A DNA stretch of 64,000 bases. Source: Aspidiotus rigidus (lineage: Eukaryota > Arthropoda > Insecta > Hemiptera > Diaspididae). Position 1 is the stretch's first letter. Each line of letters begins with the position of its first letter. Below the pieces are notes generated by a model. That model was not told the origin of the DNA and searched no databases. It saw only the letters and a program-made list of their open reading frames with translations. The position numbers and the translations under genes were made by a program. Below, piece by piece: positions 32,001 through 44,000 of the stretch. The stretch covers positions 3,348,001 to 3,412,000 of the forward strand of contig JAVHKY010000018.1 in assembly GCA_035079385.1 (NCBI GenBank), given 5' to 3'.

Positions 32001-35000
32001 GGTAATATTCTCCCCTTTACATGTGTTCGAAGGCGTCACATTTCACGCTACAAATAGTGTAAAACAAGATCCCATCTGAGAATCTTACGTGCGCAGTATA
32101 CGGTTATCTTTCTCAAAGACAACGTGTAATAATAATAATAATAATATTCATATCTAAGGCGAATAAAACGCCTATAATTGAAAAATTAGCCCGGTTTAAA
32201 ATAGATTTTTTCGGTACAGCCGTGTGAGGAAAAGTGTCGTCTCGGAAGGGGACTAAACAATAACCGCAGTCGTACACTATAATGGCAAAATCCGCGAATA
32301 TCGCTTACGACAAGACCTTTTTCCATACTATGTGTTGTGTGTTTTTTTTTTTCTTGTTTTCTTTTAGCGGGAAAATTTGGTACTCCGTAACATCAACAGC
32401 TGGAATTTTGATCGCGTGAATAAATGGAGCGGCCACCTGTTCGAAAGAACGGAGGAAAAAAAATTTAAATTGGGTGACATTCGTCTTTGTACGCTCTACG
32501 CTAGAAGGGAAGGAGAAGAAGGAAAAAAAAAGAGAGAAGCAGAATTGAAGGATCTTCGTTTCGAACTAGCTGTACGTTTGTTAGCCGCGCTATTGTTAAG
32601 AAATTCTCCTTTACCTCGAACTACCCTCTTTTTAGAAATTCATACTTTCAAGATTTAAATGATTTATACGGACCCCAAAAACTGTATATACGTTCGCGCG
32701 TATGCGTGTATATTTACCCATGCCTTTTGATACCGTATTATTCTCATTCGTTTGTAGGAACCTTTGCCAGTCGATTAAAAAGAAGGGAAGGTTACGTTAT
32801 ATACGCTGTAAAAAGTGTAACGCGAAGTGACGACCTTACGGCGCAGACGGAGAGGCTAGCAACCTCTGTTTCGATTGTGTGCGTGCGTGTGTGTGTGTGT
32901 GTTTTTGGTGTTGCGTAAGAGCGACATAAATTTCGTCAGTCTGATAGCTCGACTGTAATGAACGTTCGTCGTACGTTCTTATTTTTCGAGAACGTGACTA
33001 AATTTTCTACCGAAAATGAGTCATAAATTTTAGCATTGAAATTTTGCGATTTTACGAGAGATTGTATGTACTACGTTTGCGCTCTGTTAGGAGACACATT
33101 TTTTTGTTTTCTTTCGCTCGTTCAAGGTGTAAACGATAACACGGTGGGGAACCCTCGGAGGTAGTGCGAGTTTGTATAATTACCATATATTTCGACTCCT
33201 CGGGAGCAATTAGCGTTTTCTTTCTCGAGTTTTCCGTTGATTCAATTTACTCGGAATCTGAACTCCCACGATGTGTGTCAACATGGAATCGTGTACGATA
33301 TCGTAGACGCGAGTAGAATTTCGAGTAATGTACACTTTTTCAAAGGTTATTCGATCACTGCTGCGCCGAAATTGGAACTCTTTTGCTCCCGGAAATCAAT
33401 TTTTAGAGAATGACTCGACTCATTTACGTCCTGTGCTGGACCTCGACCGTAAAAAATGAGGGAAGTAAACTACAGTCGATGCCGACTATAACGAGATTCA
33501 AGGGCCTGATACTTTTTCTCGCTTTACCCGGAAGCTCGCAGTAGACATACCCCGCTTATAACAAGATTCTCGTTATGTCCGGATGTACCGAAAAGCTCGC
33601 TACATACGAAAATATAGAAAAACTTACACAAATGCAGTGGAGAAAAACGAACGAGGGAGTTTGTACATATTTATTTCATAGGTAGAATTTATTTCGACTG
33701 TTTCCAGAGCGCCAGCGTTGTCTCTAGGCCTCTCCTCATGTAAAACGTGAACATTCTCACGTCTGGAAAATGAATGTCCGGTTGCCACAAGATGGACTGC
33801 AAATTAATATAATTATAAGGTTGACTCGAGAGTAACCAATGAATAGAAATCTTGTGCTATTCGGACAATCTGTTCACAAAAGAAGAGCTGAAAAAACTTG
33901 TCAAAATAAAATGGCCCCACCCATGAAATTCACCGTTGCTATCGTAGCTCAAATGTCACAAGTCGACTGTTGATACTTGATGGTGCATCTGAAGCTTTCG
34001 AACTGTCTCCTTCCAGACAAGTTTTTGATAAAGGTAGAGGAGGAATGCTGATGGATGCGAGAAGACGCTTGAAAGAAGGAGGGGGAAAAAAATTCGAATC
34101 TTGGAGAAGGAGAAAAGTTTTCCCCGCGAGGCCAAAACAGACTAACTGGGGTTTCCAACATTCCATTTAAGGGTAACCAATCTTCGTATGATAAGAGATG
34201 TGACATTTTTGCGAGAATGTATGTCGTAATTGATATGGAAAAGCTCGTTAAGACCGGCATCACTTCTCGTAGTAACCGGTGTAATTTACATAGCTTATAT
34301 GGGTGAAGTGCAAGGGACCACGGATTCTCCTCGCAATACCCAAAATCTCGTTTCAACTGGCCTCGTTATAGTCGGCATCGACTGTACTTCTAATGAAGCA
34401 ATTTTTCTGAAAAAAATTGAAACTAGTTTTTGTTTTATTTTAATCAATGTGTCACATACTGCCAGAGCCCTGTCGTACAAAGTTAAATTGACGTGTGTGT
34501 AGAAGAACGATCAGGAGAATGAGCCTTATCAGTGCATCCGCTGTAGACTGATACGAATCTCAACCCATTGATCGTCATTTTGCGTATACTTCAATTCAAC
34601 TTTGTACGGCAGAGGTATCATCAGCTTGGTGTAGAGCACCCAATTCAGAAAAAGATATGAAAGAAATACGAGTAATACGAGAGCTGCATAACATAGTAGA
34701 TGTAGTATTTAAATTGCGCCAGCGCTTTCAATGGAACGTCATCAATGGGGGAAACAAAGCACAATACAGAGTATCAGTGAAGTCAAGTACAATAGTTGCA
34801 AAATATAATTAGTCACAATCACGTCATCGCTGGCGAATTCGTGTGCAAAATATCAGCAAGTTTTACAGTAGGGAATAACTGGTTTACTCTAGTTTAATTC
34901 CTGTGTATTGCTTTAATGATCCGAGTGTTCTCCGCCGTGTAAAATAATTCGTCTTTCGGCTCTCCTCACGATCGAGACAAGGTACTCAGCGAATATCCAG

Positions 35001-38000
35001 ATGCCTGAAGATGAGCTGCAAAGTTCGTTTTTTTTTTTTTTTTTCAGTCGATTATTATGGTGTATTTTGAATCATGTCTTTTAATTTGACCAACGTACTT
35101 GGAGGGACGGATTCCGAGGGGTTACACCCCCCCCCTCTTCCCCCTCCCCCTGCCGAAAAAAGAATGGGAAAAGAGTAAATGAGGAGGAAAGTGTAAGAGT
35201 TTTTTTTTTTTTTTTTTTTTTTTGCTCGTCAAATATCAAAAAATTCGTCAATTTCCCCTCCCAAAATCATCTTCTAAATCCACTCCTGTACATAGCTGGT
35301 CAAGTGTAGCACTGGATCCTTCAATCTCGGAAACTCTTCACACGGTGTTTACTTTGGGAAAAGTTGAACAAAAATGGAGGAGCTTCAGTCGACGGGGTCT
35401 AGAATTTTACTAATTTTCTAACCCCTACTACATTTTGTGGATTTACTTTCGGATGTACCTTCGACTACGACCTCAAGACTTGGTAAAATGTCAGCAGTCG
35501 AAATTTTTCCTAGTCCAGATCCTTTCTTAGGATAGGTCAGTTCTCGCTGGACGTCGTACGGCGCGAGGCGCACGACAAATTTTTTGAAAATCCCTCATAG
35601 AGCAAATGCCCCGTTAAAACTGCTCTGAAAGACGGAGTACAGCTCTCTCCCTCCCCGGGAACTCAATGCTCTCGATCTGACGTCACGGCCCTAAACCCGA
35701 TTGATTTTGACCTCGAGGAACTATTTCAATGACGTCATGGGCTGGGCAAGTATTATTACAAAATGCTACCCTAAGAAATCTAGAGTGAATATCACCGGGA
35801 GAAGTGGAGAAATTAGCTGAATATGGCGAAGAGGAGAAAAACTGAGACGTACCTCCGTTCTTGCCCTCCCTTGTGAACTCGATAATCTCGTCTCGACTCT
35901 GACTCCTGATCCCAATTGACATTGACGTACATAGGGAGGTGTCATAGACTGGGCAAGTATTAGTATTTGCTACCCTAAGGGATCTAGAGTCAATATCAGC
36001 GAGCAGAAGGAAAGTTACTTGTATACAATGAAGAAAAGAAAGGTTGACACGTAGCTCCGTCAAAGGAGGGTTCGGATCCCGACGAGGTGATCAAATTTTT
36101 CGCTTGAGTTTTTCATTTACCAACAACCCCCCCTCCTTTAATATTACGCCCGTACGTAAGTATTGTGTCTTTCGTAGCTCCGTCCTTCCCCTCTTTAGTA
36201 AAGTCAATGATCTCGACTCGACGTCTGACCCCTGATTCCAATAGACCTTGACATCTATAAGTAGTACTGTGATGACATCAAAGCCTGGGCTAGTATTAGT
36301 GTATGCTACCCTAAGGGATCTGGAGTAGATATCAGCGGGAGAGGGGAAGCAATCTCTTGATAATGGCGAAGAGGAGAAAGATTGAAACGTAACCCCGTCG
36401 TTCTCCTCTTCAGTGAACTCAATGATCTCGACTCGACGTCTGACCCCTGATCCCGCTCGATATTGATCTATATAGGCACTAACGTCATAGATTGGGTATG
36501 TATTCGTAAACGCTACCCTGAGTGATCTAGAGTGGACATCAACGAGAGAAGAGAAGGAATTATCCGAGTATGGCGAAGAAAAGAAAGACCGAGACGTAGC
36601 CCCATCCTCTCATTACCTTGTGAACTCAATGATCTCGACTCCGTCTGGAGTCTGATCCCAGTAAACATTGAACTCTATAGAAACTACCCTGATGACTTCT
36701 TGGGCCAACAAGTACCCGTGTACGCTATTCCCAAGGGATCTAAAATGTACATTAGGGGGAGAAAGGGATCTAAAAATCGTACAGAAAGCGGGATATGTTG
36801 CAGGGTGTCCACTTTTCTGGGAAATCTGGAAGTCGGGGAATTTTGTAAGACCTAGAAAAGTCAGAAAATTCTGGGAACTTTACCCAAAGTCAGGGAATTT
36901 TTTGAGATACGTCAAAAAAATTCGAGCTAAGAAGGTTTTTCTTTTTTTTTTTCTTGCTTTTCAGTGGAGATTATGGTCTGGAAAAACTTGAAAAAGTCAT
37001 GGAAAAGTCGGGGAATTTCATTTCAGAGAAAAAGTGGACACCCTGTGTTGTCCCTTCCTTCCCCTCCCGTGAGCTCAATGCGCCTGGTGTCTTTGATTCC
37101 AATTGACCTTGACCTACACAGGGACTATTTTGGAATGTGACAGTGGAAGAAGAAGGGAGAGGGCTGTGGCGCAGGGCATGAGTTATGAAACATGATCTTC
37201 ATTTTTTCCCTGTCAACAGAAACTCGTTTCTCAGTAGAAGACGTATCTCTGCATTGAGAATAATTGGCATCGAGTCGCCGATTCAATTCATCGTCATAGA
37301 ATTTCAGATCGTGAGTTTTTGCTGAGTTCGATCTTCTCAAAAGGCTTTTGAAGGAAGGAATTGACGTAGAATGGTTGTGTGGAACACAACATCATGAGAA
37401 GAGGGCAGAAAGAAGAGCAATATAAAGTTATATTGAAATGATGCTCATAATTTATGGCTATATTAGGCTTTAGGAAGATAACGATATATATATCAATGAG
37501 GAAGTCTTCATCAATTTTATGCGATTCATCTTTTTCCATCACACCTGATGCTTGGTAGAAATCATAAATTTTATTATAATTATGCTCTACCTGTGTACTA
37601 CTCGACGCATGCTCATCAATTCATTACTTTTTGCCATATTTTTGTGCGTGTTTCCTCTGAAATATTTTTTACATCCAGTATTGCAATAGTTGCTGACTCT
37701 TAACAAACCTCAGCTCATACAGTAATTGCAGCAGTAATCTTTTTGTATATTATTTATAGTAGCAGGGCTGTTGTTAGATTTTATTAATGCAATACGTATA
37801 AATCTAGAGTCTCTCGATCTCGATCAAAATTTGATCCGATGATAAATCAGATGTTGAAAGTTTTTTAGTTTACAAACTTTTAGTCAGAAATGTTCCGCGT
37901 GTCACCTACTCGTGAATTGAGTTAATGGTCGGTGAAATCAGAGCACTTGTTGGAGGCCCTGTATTCGAATCACTCGGGCTACCTTGCTAGCAGAAATAGC

Positions 38001-41000
38001 TCGGAGTCTGCGAGACAATTCTTACGAATTTTTTCCTTCGAAAAGCAATGAATTTCAAAACGTTTGTTAATTACAACATCACTTTTCTGCTTCGGAGTCC
38101 ATCAGTGCGTAGATGAATCATGAATGCATCAGCTGTATCCTATACGAGTGAGACCTCGTTTCATTTCCTCATGTTGTTCATACTCGGTTTCCTTCGGGCC
38201 CGTTTACACGACCGAGTAATTTCTTGCGAGTTGCAAGACCGTGCAATAAGTCTTGTACGAAATCGCTCTCAACTCGTAGCGAGTCACTCGCTCGTGTAAA
38301 CGGCTCTTTCCGACCACTCCTCTAAAGATAAGTCGATAGATTATGTTATCGGATTTGAAATAAATCCCGACGCACAAACAGCGTCAGTTTCATCGACTAC
38401 TAACTATGTATGTCTTCGTAATCAACATCGCGCGTCAGTATCACTTCCGAGAGTTTTCGTTCTCGAAATTGTGAAGGTTTTTTCATTCTATGAAACATCT
38501 GTTTGGCAAATTTTTCTTTTCCTGTCGAACTAATCTATATTATATTTCGGTGTCTATTTTGAATATTTTATTGCGTGAGTCATTCCTAAAAAAAAGAAAC
38601 AGGAAAAGCAATCGACAATGAATGTAAGTAATTTTTCGAAGCTCTCATTATATGTACGTCGATTTTTTTTTAGGAACTTCAGTACTTTGATTATCATTTT
38701 CTATGGAAGGGGAATGGTGAGAAGTTGAGAGAGTGAAAATGTCGTGAACTTTCAAACCGATGTAGTCGTGCTCCAATGATGAATTGAAGTAAACAAATTG
38801 CACTTATTTCATGTGAGACGTTTTGAATGTAGAGCAATTGCACGATACGCGACGATATTATTGGTTCACACGACCTTGAGGAAAAGAGAAGATATTAATT
38901 GAAGCGACGCGAGTATATCGGGAAATCTTTCTCTCATACTTTTGTAAATTAGAGTATTCGAGTTGAAATTCTGGGATGGGGGACGTTTTGAGTTCCGGTA
39001 CTAGATCCCGTTGGTGAGAAGGTATTTTAAATCATACTATCGTTCGTTTTCATTAGGGCTCTTGATGTAATTTATAATGAGAACTGCCCGAAGAATCCAA
39101 ATTGAAAGTTTATTTTGCACTTTCTTGTGAAATACGTTGATCTGATGAACGCGTGTGTGCCCTTGTCATTCCCTATCAACGCACGCATATCGTGCAACTA
39201 TATGTAGATTATCTTTGTAATTTTAGATCTCTATATCACTGTATCACTCATTTCGATGTGAAAACTTTTATCTTTCTCTGTTGATTGACGTAATCATCGC
39301 GCGCAGTAGACGCACAACGAACGCAATCGTGTACTTTGCTCTAGAAGTTGGTAAACTTGTAACAAACCATCCGTTAGATGATTTCCCAATTTTAGAGCAC
39401 TCTATAGTTTTATCATAGTTGCTGCGTCATTATTTCGATGAAAGGAAATTGTGTAGACTACAAACTATTTCCGTTTTTCTTGGGATACTAGTGTTTCGTA
39501 AGGTCTGATTTCACATACGAAAAAATTTCTGGTCAAGTTTCTGATGTGAATGTAACTAGAGCTTTAGTCTGTACTTTGGGTAGAGGTCAAGTCTTTGGTT
39601 AAATTGATTGGAACTTTTTTTGGTGATGAAATCGGCTACAAGTAGGTGGAAAATGTTGGTTCTGGAACCTAAAATTTTTTAATTTTGTCAGGATGGTGAA
39701 AGGAGTAGATGAAAGGGGTGCATATCCTATTGTCTGGAAGTCAATCTACTTGTAAGATATCGATACTCTCTTTCCGGTAGAGAGAGTTTTGTACACATGG
39801 AGAAAATTTTAGAAATTGATAATTAGGTAGGGACAAGAAGAGGATCTCTGAAATTTTTGGGGAATGTGAATTGGATAGTACAGATGATAAATTTTGATTG
39901 CCTTTCTCCCTTACTGCCCTATTTTCTCTCCTCTTGTGACGAATGATTTAAATGTCTGCAGTGTGGGGAGGGTGAAAATTTGCGGGGCTGAAAGTTGCAA
40001 CCAACAGTCGCCGCTCTGCATAATTTGAGCCTTGGAAGTGGAGTTTATTTTATCAATAGTTTAAGTTCTAAGTTGTATATTATATAAGAAAGGACTTTTG
40101 AGCAGTTTCAACTTTTGAGCAATATATAGCCTGTAATGTTAGTTTATGGTAGTCTATGGATCATTATTATAGTCTTGTATTTTTGAAAATGCCTTCCTTG
40201 CGCAAGGAAGTGGATGTAAGGAAAGTGTAAGGTATGAGCTTGATCTAATTTGAGGATTCAATTCATACACTAATATGAGAAAAGAATTTGAAACAATTTC
40301 GACTTTTGCCTAGTATGCGATATCAGCTGATGGTAGTCTTGGGATCATTATTGTGGTCTTGTATTTTTTTAAATATTCTCTAGCACAAAGGGGTGAAGTA
40401 GAGTGAGGCATGACCTTGACCTAATTTGGGGACTCGAGACATATATATATAGGTGAAAAAAAATTGAAACAATTTCGACTTTTGAATCAATATACAACGT
40501 AGTATGCGACATAAATTCATGGTAGTCGCGGAGATCACTATTTTATTTTTGTATTTTTGAAAATTCTCTATTGCACGGGACGGGAAGTAGAGTTTGACGC
40601 GACCTTGACCTAATTTGGAGACTCATAAGGAAGAAACTTCAAACAGTTTTGACTTTTGAACCCATATACAACCTAGTATACGACCGACGTTAATTCATGG
40701 TAGTCTCGGAAATAACTATTGTAGTTTTGTATTTTTGAACATTCTCTGTAGCACGGGACGGGAAGTAGAGTTTGACACGACCTCGATCTAATTTGGAGAC
40801 TCGTAAGGAAGAAACTTCAAACAGTTTTGACTTTTGAATCCATATACAACCTAGTATACGACCGACGTTAATTCATGGTAGTCTCGGAAATAACTACACT
40901 GGAAACTCTATATAACGAACCTGAAGGGACCACAAAAAAAATTCGTTATATAGAAAATTCGTTAAAAAGAAATTCATTTTTTTGTCTTATTTGGGCACGT

Positions 41001-44000
41001 CCATAAATTACGTGAGGCGATTTTTGTGATTTTTCGACTCCCCCTCCCCCCTTGGTGAGATATCGTGAGATTTGCCTTGACCCCCTCCCCTCTTATCTCG
41101 CGTGAGATTTTCCGAATGTCTATTTTTGCTAAACACTTTTATCTGTGCTTAATCGCGTTTATCTATTAAAAAAACGTAATTTTCTTGATCACATTTTATA
41201 CCTATTCAAAAAGGACTAGTTTTTATCAAATTTAAGCCAGTTTAGCAATATTTTAGAATGTATTTGTGTGAGAAAAAAATTACGTGAGATTTGTCGGTAC
41301 CCCCCTCCCCCTCACGTGAGTTTTGGTGAGACTTGGCTGAGCCCCCTCCCCCCCAAAATGCCTCACGTAATTTAAGGACGCCCTCTTTTTGCGAAGTTCC
41401 ACATTTTGAATGATGAAAATTTTCAAATTTCACCTGAAAGTTGACATTGTTAGAAGGAAATGTTGAAACATTCGTCAAAATTCAAATTTTCTGGAGAAAA
41501 TATTCAAATGTTTACCAAAGAATCAGAATTTTCAGAAAAAAGTTTGAATTCAGGCCAGAAATCGACATTTTTTTTGAAAAAAATGACAAGATTTCTGTAG
41601 AAAATTCGTTATATAGAATGAATTGTTCGTTATAAAGAGATTTTTTAACATGTAAAATTCATTAAAGGGGGAGGGACCGAGGAAAAATTTGTAATATAGA
41701 GGAATTTGTTATACAGGGGTTTGTTATATAGAGTTTCCACTGTATTGTAGTTTTGTATTTTTGAACATTCTCTGTAGCACGGGAGTGGGAAGTCGAGTTA
41801 GATACGACCTTGACCTAATTTAAGGACTCAAAATGTGTATTATGAGGAAGAAACTTGGAACAATTTCGACTTTTGAGTCAATATACAACGTAGCATAAGA
41901 CATTAATTCATGGTAGTCGCGGAGATCACTATTTTATTTTTGTATTTTTGAAAATTCTCTGTAGCACGGGACGGGAAGTAGAGTTTGACCCGACCTTGAC
42001 CTAATTTGGAGACTCATAAGGAAGAAACTTCAAACAGTTTTGACTTTTGAACCCATATACAACCTAGTATACGACCGACGTTAATTCATGGTAGTCTCGG
42101 AAATAACTATTGTAGCTTTGTATTTTTGAAAATTCTGTGTAGCACGGGAGTGGGAAGTCGAGTTAGACGACCTTGACCTAATTTATGTATTGTGAGGAAG
42201 AAACTTTGAACAAATTCGCCTTTTGAGCCAATATTCAACGTAGTCTGTGACATAAATTCATGGTAGTCTCAGGGATCATTATTGTAGTTCTGTATTTTTG
42301 AAAATTGTTTGTGGCCAGGGTGGCAAAAGTAGAGTTAGACGCGACCTTGACCTAATTTGGGAACTCGAGTTATGTATTATGAGGAAGAAATTTGGAACAA
42401 TTTCTACTGTTGGCCCAACGATATTAATCCATAATAGTCTCGGGATCATTATTGCAGTCTTTTATTTTTGAAAAAATGCTCTCCAGCGCGTGTGGGAGAG
42501 AAGTAAGGCATGACCTTCACTTGATTTGGAGGCATGTGTGACGAAAGAACTTGAAAAAAATGTTCTCTCTCAAGCTACTTATGCGAGACTGAAGTGGTAG
42601 CTGGAAGAGGAGGGTAAGGATGAATAGAGATTTGTATTGCCGAAGTTCTTAATCCCAAAACTGCGATTGTACGGGAAAGAACTCGGAAGAATTTTGACTT
42701 GGAGTGGATGTTGAGTCTTGTACCCCTTGTGGTAAGCTTATATGTATATGCAAACTGATCGAGTAATAGCCTAGCGTATCATTTTTGCAAATAACTTCTA
42801 GCAAGGAGGGAGAGAATTAAATTATGACCTTGACCTACTTTGGGGGATCAAATTATCTAAGGAAGGAGACCTGGCAAAATATTGATCTTTGAGCTATACA
42901 GCGAGAGAATAGAGTGACATCATCGGGGCTCTTGAAGAGTTACAAAAACATGCACTGGATTACCAAACGCTCTTGAAGAAGGACTTGGAAAATGTGGACT
43001 TTCAAGCTTTATAATACGGTTATGGAGCTTCATTATTGAGGAGGACTTTGACGTTTACATGATTTTAGATTTAGACAAAACCTTGCTTTTTTTCTCTCTC
43101 TTTCTCATCATTCGTTTTGATTCATGAGAAGACCGACATCAATAGACAACTTTTTGCTACAATTTCTTTTCTGTCATGTTGAAATTGAATGATTCATATC
43201 CGGAAATCGCACTAAGAAATCAGAAATCTACTTTTGAAAATTCATCAACTTGTAGGAAGAGTAGTCGGTACTTTGTATTTGAAGGGAAGAATCGAACCAC
43301 CCTATCTTCTTCGAAAATGTCCTGTATAGCATTGTAGCGTGACCAAGCTTCCCACCCCCTTGATTTCGGTTCTTATCGGTATAATTTACTGATAATATTA
43401 ACCTCTCTCTTCCTCGAATCCTGGCTGCGCTCTTGAGCTCATCTAACTGCTATGCAGTTTGAGGATATCATCGCAGATTCAAGTAGGTGGGAACGTGCGC
43501 TGATTTGGGGGTAGTTTCGAAACGAATGGCGAATAACCACACCATGAGTGAAAAGATTGGGGGTGCGTTAACCTTTTGCGGAGGTTCTTTCAAGTGCTCT
43601 AATTGAACTCGGGATTGACTTCGTTCGCCGAACCAACTTCGTATGTGTATCTTGAAAAGAATTGAAGCGGTAATTACCTGCATAATATGACTTTTTTTTA
43701 TTCTGCTCTACGACGAAATTCTGTGAAGCGCATTTCCTCGTCTGCGCTTGAGGAGGCTAATTTCAATATTTATTATTATATTATTTTTTACAACATTGTG
43801 GAAGCGTTTTGTTTTTTTTTAATTGACTCGTAAAAATCGTATAATCGACGACAATGACGTACATTATAATGTTATTATCATTGCGTCGATTACATCTCAC
43901 GTATGTTGTGGTTGGTTGAGATCCGAGAGGACGGTAGTATCGTTCATCTTTCTCTCGCTCATTTTTATCGTTTTCGTACACTTTTCGTCGTACCGAGAAG

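Larger units (their letters stand above)
40041..42520. repeat. Satellite-like tandem array, unit about 180 bases, nine units
   Basis: The anchor GTATTTTTGA or a near variant occurs near 40177, 40361, 40551, 40729, 41755, 41942, 42120, 42292 and 42472. After removing the element at 40897-41742, spacing is 172-190 bases. Each unit carries, in order, TTCATGGTAGTC, the anchor, TTCTCTGTAGCACGGGA, GACCTTGACCTAATTTGG and GGAAGAAACTT. Units near 40480-40725 and 41875-42117 are nearly identical as a pair, pointing to recent duplication of a two-unit block. Edge units are strongly diverged. Confidence 0.9.

Noticed and set aside
33939..34356. ORFs on both strands within the Tigger-like element
   Set aside because: They overlap on opposite strands and carry no transposase motifs, so the element is non-autonomous.
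37922..38000. Possible tRNA-like B box (GTATTCGAATCAC)
   Set aside because: No matching A box, cloverleaf or anticodon stem could be formed, so no tRNA or tRNA-derived SINE is called.
41242..41478. 78-codon minus-strand ORF rich in Gly/Ser
   Set aside because: It crosses the right boundary of the nested element at 40993-41383 and reads through its C-rich repeats.
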